From Microbacterium sp. EYE_78 (GTDB lineage: Bacteria; Actinomycetota; Actinomycetes; Actinomycetales; Microbacteriaceae), in contig NZ_JAHXMY010000001.1 of the NCBI RefSeq assembly GCF_023149035.1, positions 1,448,462 to 1,512,461 on the forward strand: 64,000 nt of DNA, given 5' to 3'. The position numbers and the translations under genes were made by a program. Positions 45,390 to 54,417 of the stretch are shown piece by piece; position 1 is the stretch's first letter, and each line of letters opens with the position of its first letter. A model generated the notes under the pieces. It was not told where the DNA came from, did not search any database, and was given only the letters and a program-made list of their open reading frames with translations.

Positions 45390-47273
45390 ATGCCGCAATC
45401 GGTGGGGGAGCAGGGCGCGCTGGGACAGACTCCCGGCGCGCTCGTGCGCGTGGGGGACGAGGTCACGAAGACGAGTCGCGAGTGGGGGCGGGAGGATCTC
45501 GCCGACCGGCTGGCGGCGACACGGGCCCGGTTGGCCGACCCGTACGTCCGCGTCCTCGTCGTCGGCGAGTACAAGCAGGGCAAGAGCAAGCTGATCAACG
45601 CGATCGTCGGGGCGCCGGTCTGTCCGGTCGACGACGACATCGCGACGCGCATCCCGACCGTGGTCGGGTACGGCGAGACGCCGTCCGCCGCGGTCCTCGT
45701 GCGGCATCCCTCCAAGCCGGATCTGTCCCGGCACGAGGTGCCCATCGACGAGGTGGGTCAGTACGTCGCCGCCGAGGCGCCGCGTTTCGCCGGCGGCGAG
45801 GTCGTCGGAGCGGAAATCCTGGTGCCGCGCGAGATCCTCAAGAACGGGTTGCGGCTCGTCGACTCCCCCGGCGTCGGCGACGCGCAGGCGTTCCGAGCGC
45901 TCTCCGCGCTCACGGCGTTGTCGGGTGCGCACGCCATGCTGATGGTGTCGGATGCCTCGCAGGAGTACACGGCCCCCGAGATCCGTCTGCTGTCGCAGGC
46001 GGTGCGCGTGTCGCCCCACGTGTCGGCGGTGGTGACCAAGACCGACGCGTACCCGCAGTGGCGTCAGATCGCCGGAATCGACGAGCGCCACCTCGAGAGC
46101 GTCGGGCAGATCCCGGTCTTCCCCGTCTCGAGCGACCTCCGTCTCGCTGCCGCCGCTCGGCAGGATCGCGAACTGAACGAGGAGTCGGGATTCCCCGAAC
46201 TCATCCAGCACCTCCATCGAGAGGTCCTGCACCGAGCCGGCGAGCTCGAACGCCGAGCCGCCGCAGCAGACCTGCACGACGTCGTGGAGCAGCTGTCGAT
46301 CGCCGTGCGATCCGAGCTGACCGCGCTCCAGCATCCCGAGCGGACTCCGGAGATCATCGAGCGCCTCGAGTACGCCAAGCGGCAGGCCGAGGAGTTCCGC
46401 AGCCGCTCGTCGCGATGGCAGACGACGCTGACCGACGGTGTCGCGGACCTCATCGCCGACACCGAGCACGACCTCCGCGATCGCCTGCGCCGCGTGCAGC
46501 GGCAGGCGGAGGAAGCCATCGAAGCCGGCGATCCGGGACCGGTCTGGGGAGAGTTCGCGCAGTGGCTCGACGAGCGCGTCGGCGAGGCCGTCGCCGACAC
46601 GTTCGTCTGGACCAACGACCGTCAGCGATGGTTGGCGCAGGAGGTCGCCGGGCAGTTCCTCGAGGGCGAGGAGGACATCCCGCAGCTCGACGTCGGCGAC
46701 ATCACCGGCGTCCTCGACCCGGTCGACGAGATGGCCGAGCTCGATGCCCCGACCCTCTCGGCCGGGGAGAAGATCTACATCGGCGTCCGCGGCTCATACG
46801 GCGGCGTGCTCATGGTCGGTCTCGCCACGAGCGTCATCGGACTCGCGGTGCTGAACCCGCTGTCGCTGCTCGCCGGCGTCCTGGTCGGTCGGCGGGCGTA
46901 CCGGGAGGACACGCAGGCCCGCCTGACGCGACGACAGAACGAGGCGAAGAACCTCGTCCGTCGGTACATCGACGAGATCGCCTTCCAGGTCGGTAAGCAG
47001 CTGCGCGACCGTCTCCGCTCCATCCAGCGGGCCACGCGAGACCACTTCGGGACCCGAGCGGACGAGATCCACCGCTCGCTCACCGCCGCCGCGGAGGCTG
47101 CCCGGAAGCCCGCCGCCACCTTCGCGCAGGACCGCGACGCGCGGGTCGCCGAGCTGACCAAGCGACTGCAGTATCTGACACGGGTGAAGAACGCGCTGCC
47201 CGCCGCCGTGGAAGCGCCGCAGGAGACTCCCGCCGCAGTCGCGGCGGCGCCGGCGCAGCGGGGGACCGTGTGA
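45390..47273 (+). CDS. Dynamin-like GTPase, IniA-type, with membrane hairpin
   Basis: The product is 627 residues. The GTPase has G1 GEYKQGKSK at 59-67, a probable G2 Thr at RIPT, G3 DSPG at 158-161 and G4 TKTD at 216-219. Long helices follow (about 280-440), then a paired hydrophobic hairpin, GVLMVGLATSVIGLAVLNPL, then SLLAGVLVGR (about 475-508), and a helical C-terminus; this is the layout of IniA and other bacterial dynamin-like proteins that insert a hairpin into membranes. The mycobacterial counterpart is induced by cell-wall drugs and remodels membrane. Start ATG 45390, with GAGGGGA upstream; the IniC-like gene overlaps its stop. A strong hairpin lies upstream, separating it from the repeat-protein gene. 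Confidence 0.88.
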   Translation: MPQSVGEQGALGQTPGALVRVGDEVTKTSREWGREDLADRLAATRARLADPYVRVLVVGEYKQGKSKLINAIVGAPVCPVDDDIATRIPTVVGYGETPSAAVLVRHPSKPDLSRHEVPIDEVGQYVAAEAPRFAGGEVVGAEILVPREILKNGLRLVDSPGVGDAQAFRALSALTALSGAHAMLMVSDASQEYTAPEIRLLSQAVRVSPHVSAVVTKTDAYPQWRQIAGIDERHLESVGQIPVFPVSSDLRLAAAARQDRELNEESGFPELIQHLHREVLHRAGELERRAAAADLHDVVEQLSIAVRSELTALQHPERTPEIIERLEYAKRQAEEFRSRSSRWQTTLTDGVADLIADTEHDLRDRLRRVQRQAEEAIEAGDPGPVWGEFAQWLDERVGEAVADTFVWTNDRQRWLAQEVAGQFLEGEEDIPQLDVGDITGVLDPVDEMAELDAPTLSAGEKIYIGVRGSYGGVLMVGLATSVIGLAVLNPLSLLAGVLVGRRAYREDTQARLTRRQNEAKNLVRRYIDEIAFQVGKQLRDRLRSIQRATRDHFGTRADEIHRSLTAAAEAARKPAATFAQDRDARVAELTKRLQYLTRVKNALPAAVEAPQETPAAVAAAPAQRGTV

Positions 47274-48946
47274 CCGGCGGCATCCTGGCTGCGGCCGACG
47301 CGCTCCTCGATGAGGCCCTGGCGCTCTACTGCGACGACGAGTCGACGGTCGCCGACCTGCAGGCATGGCGCACGAGGCTGCACGAACCGCTCCGCCTCGG
47401 CATCGCGGGCATGGTCAAGGCCGGCAAGTCGACGTTGCTGAACGCGCTCATAGGCGAGCGGATCGCCCCCACCGATGCCGGCGAATGCACCCGCATCGTG
47501 ACCTGGTACCGCTACGGCGCCACGCCGCGCGTCGACGCCGTCCATCGCAGCGGTCGCACGTCATCGCTCGCCCTCGCGCGCACCGATGGGCGGCTGCGGC
47601 TGGACCTCCGCGGGATCGACCCCGACGACATCGACCACATCGACATCCGGTGGCCCGCGCTGAGTCTGCGATCCCTCGTGCTCATCGACACCCCCGGCAT
47701 CGAATCCGTCTCGGAACGCATCTCCGACCGCAGCCTCACCTTCCTCACGCCCGCGGCGGGCGGTCCGTCCGACGCCGACGCCATCGTCTACCTTCTCCGG
47801 CACCTGCACCCGTCCGATCTGTCGTTCCTGTCGGCCTTCCGCGACGCCGACAGCGGACCGGGCAACAGCGTCAACGCGCTCGCCGTCCTCTCCCGCGCCG
47901 ACGAGGTGGGTGGTGGGCGCCTCGACGCCCTGCTGTCCGCGCGCGGCATCGCGGCGCGGTACCGGGAGCTCCCTGAGATGCGACCGCTGGCGATCGGCGT
48001 GATGCCGGTGGCCGGACTCATCGCCGAGAGCGCGCGCTGCATGGCGGAGCGCGATTACGTCGCCCTCCGCGAGATCGCCGGTTGGGACCGCGATCAGCGC
48101 GACCGCCTGCTGCTCTCGGCCGACCGGTTCGTCCGCGAAGGGGCGGCGACACTCGGGTCGCGCGCGCGGCGGGGGCTCATCGACCGCTTCGGCATCACCG
48201 GCATCCGTCTCGGCGTCGCCCTCGTCAGGGGCGGCGCCACGACCTCGCAGCGTCTCGCGGAGCAGCTCGTCGTCCAGAGCGGGCTCGAGGAGCTGCGCTC
48301 CATCGTCCGGCGGCAGTTCGCGGGCCGCGCCGCCGCCCTGAAGGTCCGCGCACTGCAGGCCTTCCTCGACGACCTGCTCCGCGATCAGCCGCGGACCGGT
48401 CGGGATGGGGCGCTGCGCGACGCACTCGATGCGCTCGTCGACGGATCGCACGAGCTGCGCGAACTCGACCTCCTCGCGGCCATCCGGGTGACCGGCGTCG
48501 GGCTGCCCCCGCGCGAGACAGACGAGCTCGAGCGGATCCTCGGCGCCGACGGCACCGACCCCGCCGATCGAGTCGGTGCGCGGGCCGACGCATCCCACGC
48601 CGAGATCGCAGCCCTCGCCGCGGCGCTCCGCGACACATGGCGGCGGATCAGCGAGCGGCCCGACACACCGCGCAGCGCAGTGCGGGCGTGCTCCGTCGCC
48701 GCCCGGACCCTCGACGGGATCCTGTCAGAGGTCGGCGCCACCCACCGACGCGGGGCCCCGTCGGACGTCGAAACGGCGTCGGGTCCACGCTCGGGAGGCG
48801 GGCAGGAGCGACGCGAGCAAGGCGAGGGTCATGATGCCGGCGTAGGCGAGCGCGAACGTCCGCAGCGGCATCCCGTCGTTCCCCGGGCGGGTGAACTCCA
48901 GCGCGACGACGCACAGCCCGCCGAAGGCGACCAGCGTTCCGCATAG
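47270..48946 (+). CDS. Dynamin-like GTPase, IniC-type
   Basis: The product is 558 residues. G1 GMVKAGKST is at 46-54, G3 DTPG at 140-143 and G4 SRAD at 208-211; the rest is helical with no membrane segment, as in IniC, the soluble partner of IniA. Start GTG 47270 overlaps the preceding stop, giving translational coupling. The last 74 codons (48725-48946) are read antisense through the end of a membrane protein gene; they encode a low-complexity, Arg/Glu/Gln-rich tail (RREQGEGHDAGVGERERPQ) unlike the fold, so the functional protein may end near residue 485. I see no frameshift that would give an earlier stop. Confidence 0.82.
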   Translation: MTGGILAAADALLDEALALYCDDESTVADLQAWRTRLHEPLRLGIAGMVKAGKSTLLNALIGERIAPTDAGECTRIVTWYRYGATPRVDAVHRSGRTSSLALARTDGRLRLDLRGIDPDDIDHIDIRWPALSLRSLVLIDTPGIESVSERISDRSLTFLTPAAGGPSDADAIVYLLRHLHPSDLSFLSAFRDADSGPGNSVNALAVLSRADEVGGGRLDALLSARGIAARYRELPEMRPLAIGVMPVAGLIAESARCMAERDYVALREIAGWDRDQRDRLLLSADRFVREGAATLGSRARRGLIDRFGITGIRLGVALVRGGATTSQRLAEQLVVQSGLEELRSIVRRQFAGRAAALKVRALQAFLDDLLRDQPRTGRDGALRDALDALVDGSHELRELDLLAAIRVTGVGLPPRETDELERILGADGTDPADRVGARADASHAEIAALAAALRDTWRRISERPDTPRSAVRACSVAARTLDGILSEVGATHRRGAPSDVETASGPRSGGGQERREQGEGHDAGVGERERPQRHPVVPRAGELQRDDAQPAEGDQRSA

Positions 48947-49360
48947 CCATGCCCGCGCTCCAGACCGGCGATTCGCGAAGGCCACCGCCGCCCACACCTG
49001 AATGAGCAGCAGCGTCAGATAGGTGCCGAAGAGCACCCAGAACAGGATGTCGGCGGTCGCCTGGACGCTCTCAGCCACCCTGTCCGGATCAACGGCCTCG
49101 ACCCGCTTCTTGATGTGCGCGAGCTCGTCGGTGCGGGTGATGAAGAAGTAGCCGACCGCCAGCGCCCCGGCCGCCAGTCCGAAGCTCCAGAACGCCTCCG
49201 CGAGGCGCGAGGACAACGGTGGCGCGACGTGTGCGACGACGGGCGCCGAATTCGGCGCGTGCACCGACGGTCGGGCGGGTTGCGCCCGTCCGGTCCGCAG
49301 CGGACCGGACGGGCTGGGGGAGGGTGACGGGCTCCGCGAGCCCGTCTGGGGGCTGGTCAT
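48725..49360 (-). CDS. Four-helix membrane protein of the IniB-type operon
   Basis: The product is 211 residues. A Ser/Pro-rich cytoplasmic-looking N-terminus (about 1-50) leads to four membrane helices: FWSFGLAAGALAVGYFFITR, a second at ILFWVLFGTYLTLLLIQVWA, a third at WLCGTLVAFGGLCVVALEFT and a fourth at FALAYAGIMTLALLASLLPA, then a basic tail. Between helices 1 and 2 is a short amphipathic stretch (HIKKRVEAVDPDRVAESVQA). No family recognised. It starts six bases after the IniB-like gene and is the last gene of the Hsp70-LuxR-IniB operon; its 3' end overlaps the IniC-like gene by 222 bases. Confidence 0.78.
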   Translation of the reverse strand: MTSPQTGSRSPSPSPSPSGPLRTGRAQPARPSVHAPNSAPVVAHVAPPLSSRLAEAFWSFGLAAGALAVGYFFITRTDELAHIKKRVEAVDPDRVAESVQATADILFWVLFGTYLTLLLIQVWAAVAFANRRSGARAWLCGTLVAFGGLCVVALEFTRPGNDGMPLRTFALAYAGIMTLALLASLLPASRAWTRRRFDVRRGPASVGGADL

Positions 49361-49366
49361 CGGCGA

Positions 49367-50311
49367 TCAGTACTCCGAGTCCGTCGTCGTTTCTTCGAAC
49401 GCGATCGGCTCGGAGAGTGCCGTGCTCTCGTCTGCCGCGGCGTACGGGTCGGGTGCGTCGTCGACCGTCGCGAGGGCGATCGGCTCATCCGCGACGGGCT
49501 GCTCCTGCTCGGCAGGCGGCTCCTCCGCAACCGGCTCGGCTGCTGCGGTCTCGGCAGGCGCCGGTCCCTCCGCAGCCGGCTCCGGCGCGGCGTGGTCGGC
49601 AGGCGCTTCCGGCTGGGCCGGTGCCTCGGCCGTGGGCGCAGGCGCGTCGGCCGGCTGATCGACGACGACATCGGTGGTCGACTCGCCCTCCGAGGGCTGT
49701 GCCGCCACCGGGGCAGCCTCACCGCCCGTCACCGGCGCTGAGCCGTCCGTGAACGGACCCGTCACGGTCGTCTCGTTGTTCGAGCCGACGGCGGTGTCGG
49801 TGTCGACAGTGCTGTCGACCACGGCATCGCCGCCGACGGTGACCGTGGTGGACGAGTCGGTGCTGTCGTCGTCGACGACGTCCCGTCCTGCGGCGGTCGA
49901 GCCCTGGCCGCTCGCGACGATCGCCTCGTTGTCGAAGATCTGCAGGATGTCGCCTTCGGCCCAGAGATTCTGGTTCACCGACTGGTCGAGCACGGTCGAG
50001 TTGTTGGTCACGTACGAGGTGTTCGTGATGAGCTCGTGCAGCTGCTGGATGACCTGTGTGGGGGACACGCCGCCGGGATCGGCGGGTGGGCGCATCAGCA
50101 TCCCCGGTTCGCTGTGGACGAGCACCTGCGGATTGTCGTAGACGACCGGCAGCGCGGCGCAAAGGTCGTTGTACCCGACATTGCCCAGGCCGCGGGCCTC
50201 GAGCGCGCCCTCGGGGTCCGCCTCGAATTCCGCTGCTGCCTCGGGGTCTCGGATGAGACTCAGGATGAATTCGATCAGCGCGTTCGCCATCGTCGCGATC
50301 ACGTTACTCAT
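49367..50311 (-). CDS. IniB N-terminal domain protein
   Basis: The product is 314 residues. Residues 1-60, MSNVIATMANALIEFILSLI followed by RDPEAAAEFEADPEGAL and GYNDLCAALPVVYD, match the IniB N-terminal domain known from the mycobacterial iniBAC operon. Residues 103-179 form a Gly/Asp/Thr module (DQSVNQN, VASGQGSTAAGRDV, TDSSTTVTVGGDAV) shared with the DNS-repeat protein, possibly a beta-solenoid. The rest (about 185-300) is a disordered Pro/Ala/Glu-rich region (AEAPAQPEAPADHAAPEP). No signal peptide. The start ATG 50311 overlaps the LuxR stop as ATGA and has AGGAGGG upstream. Inferred to be a structural or adaptor protein of the dynamin system. Confidence 0.82.
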   Translation of the reverse strand: MSNVIATMANALIEFILSLIRDPEAAAEFEADPEGALEARGLGNVGYNDLCAALPVVYDNPQVLVHSEPGMLMRPPADPGGVSPTQVIQQLHELITNTSYVTNNSTVLDQSVNQNLWAEGDILQIFDNEAIVASGQGSTAAGRDVVDDDSTDSSTTVTVGGDAVVDSTVDTDTAVGSNNETTVTGPFTDGSAPVTGGEAAPVAAQPSEGESTTDVVVDQPADAPAPTAEAPAQPEAPADHAAPEPAAEGPAPAETAAAEPVAEEPPAEQEQPVADEPIALATVDDAPDPYAAADESTALSEPIAFEETTTDSEY

Positions 50312-52824
50312 GTGCCCTCCTGGGTGTGACTGGTGGTCCTGGTTCCTGCGTCGTCGCCGAGCATCGCCCGGAGCTTCGTGAGCAGATCGGAGCGCGAGGT
50401 GGCTTCGACCCGGCGACGTATGCGTGCGATGTGGTGCTCGGCGGTCCGCGGTGAGATGAACAGCGACTGACCGATCTCGATGTAGGTCTTCCCCTGCAGG
50501 ACGAGGCGAGCGACGTCCGCCTCACGGGCACTGAGGACCGACCCGGGCTGTGGCAGCTCCGCGGGTTCGTCGCCCGGGTGCGGGGAGCGGGGCCCCTGCA
50601 CCGGGTGCAGGTCGCGAGCGCAGGCCAACAGCTGCGCGGAGACCGCGCGGTCCTCGGTGCGGGCGGCGCCGTGCGCGGCGAGGCGCGCGCCGTCCCATGC
50701 GAGCCCGTGGACGGCGAGGTCGCGGGCGGCCGATTGCACGGCAGCGACGTCGACCCGGCCCGCCAGGACGTCCGTCCACACCCGACCCGCCGTCGCCAGT
50801 CGCGCGGCGAACGGGCTGTGCGCGGCTGCGTCGAGGAGGGCGTGCGCGTGCGGGGCGAGCGCGTCGGGCCGGCCCAGGATGATGCCGCGCTGGATGCCGC
50901 TCCAGTATAGGAGCGGGCTCCACAGCGGGGGTTCACCGGCCTGCGCGAGCGTCGCGAAGGCGGCATCCGCGTGCCGGGCGACCGCCCCCGAGTCGTCGAC
51001 CCTCGCCGCCGCGAGGAGCAGCTCGCCGAGGAAGGGGAAGAGGAAGAGGTCCACGTGCTGCTGGTGCAGCTCGCGCGCGGCCCCATCGAAGGCGTGCGTG
51101 AGCTCGGCTGTGCCCGCGTAGCGCCGCGCGAGGGCGGTCTCGCACGCGGCGCGGATCAGCCGGTCGCGCGGTGTCGGCTCGGCGTTGGAGGCTGCGGCCT
51201 CGTCGAGGAGGGCGGATGCTGCAGCGGGATCGGCCGCGTGGATCGCCACCCATGCGCGCCAGAGCACGAGCCGCGCCCGTGCCGCGGGCCCGCCCTGCCG
51301 CCGCCGTCGCGCCGAGTCCAGCGTCGACGCGGCGAGGTCGAGTCGGCCGATCGAGACGGCGGCGGCTGCCGCCACGACTGCGGGCGGCTCGACCAGCGGG
51401 AAATCGGCGTGGGTCGCGCTGTACATCTCCGACGCGACGACGAGGTCGTCCACCGCGGCCACGACCTGGTCGGAGAGCGACGCCGACAGCGCCGCCGTCA
51501 GCGCGTCGGAGGCGACGGCGAGGGTGTCGGGCGCCTCGGACGCGCGCTGCGCCGTCGCCGACTCGGGTCGCCGTCCCATCCCGACGGCGACCAGCGCCCG
51601 CCGGGCACGGGCCGGTGCATCCTGTGCGCCGTCCGGCCCGGAGCCGGCGCCGACGTCGAGGAGTCCGCGTGCCGCCCAGACAGCCGTCGATGCGTCGGAC
51701 GCGGCGGCGTGCTCGCGATGCGCCGGCAGGCGGACGAGGACGTCGAACGCCGCGCCGGCGGCATCCAGATCACCGGCGCCGACGGCGGCGATGCCGATGG
51801 CGAGTGCAGCGTCCGCGTCGTCTGCCACGAGGGACGCCGCCTGACGGTAGAGCGCCAGTGCCTGCGTCGGCGATTCGCCCCGGATGCGGTCGCCTCGGGC
51901 GATGAGTGCGGCCGGTGTGGATACCGCATCCTCCGGCCACGCGCTCTCGTGCCCGACGTGCGGCGCATCCCCGGCCGGGACCCGGTGGGCGGGCGTCAAC
52001 GCGCGGACCGCAGCCCGGACGATCGGCGGCGGCGCGCCGTTGGGGGCGAGCAACCCAGCGGTGCATCCGTCGGTCACCATCTCGTCGAGACTGACCGGCC
52101 CGGTCGCCTGCGAGGCGAGCTCCGATGCGGGCAGCACGCACATCGCCTCGAGGAGCGCACGGTGGTGGTCGTCGAGACACTCGAGTCGGTGTGCGACGGC
52201 GCCCCGGAGCGCGCCGGCGAGCGTGCGATGGGTCGGATCGACAGCGCACATCCCGGGATCGTGCGCGTCCACCGCGGCGAGCGTCAGCCAAGTGAGGCCG
52301 CCGGTCTGCTCCACGATCGCGTTGGAACAGGCGATGGGGATGCGGGTGGCCTCCGCGATGCGGTCGGGTGCGACGTCGCCGAGCAGCACGGGAGGCGCGG
52401 ACTTCTCGAGCACGGCCACGATCTCGCGCAGCAGTCCCCGAGGCCGCGGCAGGTGTGCGACCACCACGCCGGCGTCCGGTGATGCGACGATCCTGCGCAG
52501 CGCGACGAGGTCTGCGTCCGAGAGGGCGTCGGCGTCGTCGACGACGAGTACCTCGCCGTCCGCCACCGATGACGGGTGCTCGGCCATCGGCATCCCGCGT
52601 TCCCCGAGCTCCGCCCGCAGCGCCGCGAGCGCGGCCGTCTTGCCGGAACCCACCGGGCCGGTCACGACGCCACGGATGGGCAGGTCGACCGCCAGGAGCG
52701 GCGTCACCGCCGATTCCGCGAGGGTCGCGGCGAGCACCTGCGAGGGGATGCGCGTGGTCGCCGCAGCGGGCGTGCGGGCGCCGGCGCGCGTGGATCCCGT
52801 GTGCGGCCAGGCGTCGTGGTACAC
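50308..52824 (-). CDS. Large LuxR-type ATPase transcriptional regulator
   Basis: The product is 838 residues, in the size class of MalT/LAL regulators. Walker A GPVGSGKT is at 56-63 and Walker B VLVVDD at 92-97; a long Ala-rich helical-repeat middle part follows (TPR-like), and the C-terminal LuxR helix-turn-helix is at about 764-823 (LSAREADVARLVLQGKTYIE, then IGQSLFISPRTAEHHIARIR). I start it at GTG 52824, two bases after the Hsp70 stop; the extra frame above is a shadow. It likely reads a stress signal with the Hsp70-like protein and controls this locus. Its stop overlaps the IniB start, so it is co-translated with its likely targets. Confidence 0.85.
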   Translation of the reverse strand: MYHDAWPHTGSTRAGARTPAAATTRIPSQVLAATLAESAVTPLLAVDLPIRGVVTGPVGSGKTAALAALRAELGERGMPMAEHPSSVADGEVLVVDDADALSDADLVALRRIVASPDAGVVVAHLPRPRGLLREIVAVLEKSAPPVLLGDVAPDRIAEATRIPIACSNAIVEQTGGLTWLTLAAVDAHDPGMCAVDPTHRTLAGALRGAVAHRLECLDDHHRALLEAMCVLPASELASQATGPVSLDEMVTDGCTAGLLAPNGAPPPIVRAAVRALTPAHRVPAGDAPHVGHESAWPEDAVSTPAALIARGDRIRGESPTQALALYRQAASLVADDADAALAIGIAAVGAGDLDAAGAAFDVLVRLPAHREHAAASDASTAVWAARGLLDVGAGSGPDGAQDAPARARRALVAVGMGRRPESATAQRASEAPDTLAVASDALTAALSASLSDQVVAAVDDLVVASEMYSATHADFPLVEPPAVVAAAAAVSIGRLDLAASTLDSARRRRQGGPAARARLVLWRAWVAIHAADPAAASALLDEAAASNAEPTPRDRLIRAACETALARRYAGTAELTHAFDGAARELHQQHVDLFLFPFLGELLLAAARVDDSGAVARHADAAFATLAQAGEPPLWSPLLYWSGIQRGIILGRPDALAPHAHALLDAAAHSPFAARLATAGRVWTDVLAGRVDVAAVQSAARDLAVHGLAWDGARLAAHGAARTEDRAVSAQLLACARDLHPVQGPRSPHPGDEPAELPQPGSVLSAREADVARLVLQGKTYIEIGQSLFISPRTAEHHIARIRRRVEATSRSDLLTKLRAMLGDDAGTRTTSHTQEGT

Positions 52825-52825
52825 G

Positions 52826-54226
52826 TCACACCGCCGCTCGGGAATCGCGGCGAGACCTGGCCGCCGCCACGGGGATCGGCCTGGCCGCCGCCAGGGGAAC
52901 GGATGAGTGAGGCGGCGGAGACGTCTGAGCATCGCCGGACGGGCCGGTGGCGGCCCCCGGGCTCCGCGACGCGTCGGGGCGGGGTGGGGGAGCCTCGCCG
53001 CGGGCGTCGACCGGCGTCTCCGCCGCAACTCGGGTCCCCGCAGGCGTCTGCGTCTCGGCGGGGAGGGTGGGAGGCAGGAACGCTCGCATCATGGCCGAGA
53101 GCACGCGCGCGAAGGCGCTGCGGGGCTTCGGCGCGGCGGGCTCCAGAGGCTGCGGTTCCGTCTCGTGCAGGTCCGGCACTCCCACCGGCAGGGGCGATCC
53201 GGCCGCCCCTCGGACGGCGAGGCTCTGCGGGTCGGCGTCCTCGTCGACGCCGACCCCGAGCATTTCGGACACCAGTTGCGCGACCCGCGGCATCCGCGAA
53301 CCACCGCCCGCAAGCGCGACCCCCCTGAGGTCCGACGGGCTGACACCGGCGCGGGCGCAGAGGTCCTCGAGCGCGGCGACGCTCTCGCGCACGTCCTCCT
53401 CGATGAGCGCCTCGAGCTCGTCGCGGACGAGCCGCACGAGGTGCTCGCCCGCGGGGACCGCGATCGGGAGGACCGTCTCGGTGTCGAACGACAGCGCCTC
53501 CTTCGCCGCCGCGCACTCGCGGCGTGCGGCGGCGAGGCCGACCCACCCCGCGTCGGCGACGGCGGGCGCGATCTCGCGCAGGTGCGCGAACACGGCGTCG
53601 TCGATGTCCGCGCCCCCGAATTGCGCGAGTGATCGGGTGGCCAGCACCCGGACCGTTCCGCCCTCGACCATGACGATCGCGAGGTCGCACGAGGTCGCCC
53701 CCAGGTCGTACAGGGCGAAGAGGTCGTGATCGCGGTCGAGGGTGCGCATCCGATGGTGCGCGACGGCCTCGGGGGTCGTCATGAAGTGCGCTCGGATGCC
53801 GTGCGCCCGCAGTGCGTCCGCGAGACTGCGGCGACGGTGGTCGCCCCACGCCGCAGGGAGGACGACGGTGATCGCCTCCGGCACATCGCCTGCGGCATCC
53901 ACGGCTGCTCCGACGGCCCACTGCAGGACGCCGACATAGGCCTCCTCGGCCCGGATCGCCTGACGGGCGACCGTCAGCGGGACCTCGTCGCCGATGCGAG
54001 CCGCATAATCCCGGAGCACCCTGTCCGGAGCGCCGGCCGCTCGTCGGGCCGCCGCGTCCCCGTACACCGGCCCGTCGTCGCTGACGAAGACGGCCGAGGA
54101 CGCTGCGTCAGCGCTGTGGCCGAGTCGGACGATCGCGGGACGCTCCGCGAGATCCGGCCGCCCGGCTGCTGCTGTGACGCGGTCACCGCCGATGTCGACG
54201 GCGACGTGTAGTGCTCGATCCGACAC
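52826..54226 (-). CDS. Short Hsp70-like (ASKHA) ATPase
   Basis: The product is 466 residues versus about 610-640 for DnaK. The nucleotide-binding domain is recognisable but divergent: phosphate-1 AVDIGGDRVTAA near the start, phosphate-2 LYDLGATSCDLAIV, connect region FGGADIDDAVFAHL, and adenosine motif GVALAGGGSRMPRVAQLV. After about residue 345 there is no canonical substrate-binding domain, only a Pro/Ala/Thr-rich tail with a short hydrophobic stretch (SAMMRAFLPP). Start GTG 54226 has GGAG upstream. First gene of the operon LuxR-IniB-membrane protein. It probably is a sensor or adaptor rather than a general chaperone; that is inference. Confidence 0.85.
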   Translation of the reverse strand: MSDRALHVAVDIGGDRVTAAAGRPDLAERPAIVRLGHSADAASSAVFVSDDGPVYGDAAARRAAGAPDRVLRDYAARIGDEVPLTVARQAIRAEEAYVGVLQWAVGAAVDAAGDVPEAITVVLPAAWGDHRRRSLADALRAHGIRAHFMTTPEAVAHHRMRTLDRDHDLFALYDLGATSCDLAIVMVEGGTVRVLATRSLAQFGGADIDDAVFAHLREIAPAVADAGWVGLAAARRECAAAKEALSFDTETVLPIAVPAGEHLVRLVRDELEALIEEDVRESVAALEDLCARAGVSPSDLRGVALAGGGSRMPRVAQLVSEMLGVGVDEDADPQSLAVRGAAGSPLPVGVPDLHETEPQPLEPAAPKPRSAFARVLSAMMRAFLPPTLPAETQTPAGTRVAAETPVDARGEAPPPRPDASRSPGAATGPSGDAQTSPPPHSSVPLAAARPIPVAAARSRRDSRAAV

Positions 54227-54417
54227 GCCCCACTCCGTGTTCCCCACCTGCGATGCGTCGTCGCACCGACTGTCCCCCGTTCTTCCTACTCCTCCGGTGA
54301 TGGCGCGGGAATGGCCCGAGGGGTCGTGAGGGGGTCGGTTTCGGAGATAGGGGGATCGGGCATCCGAGGGGGGTAGGGGAGTGGGGGATCGACGGTGCGG
54401 CATGGGACGAGCGCCGG
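54227..54417. other. Divergent promoter region between Hsp70-like operon and groES
   Basis: It holds G-rich runs on the plus strand and the ribosome binding site of the Hsp70-like gene; I could not fix a -10/-35 pair for the minus-strand operon. No gene is supported here. Confidence 0.45.

Noticed and set aside
43718..45745. 675-codon open frame on the minus strand, Val/Arg/Gly-rich
   Set aside because: It is the antisense shadow of the Asp-Asn-Ser repeats: GAC/AAC/TCC triplets read backwards give Val, Gly and Arg. No start signal or family fits.
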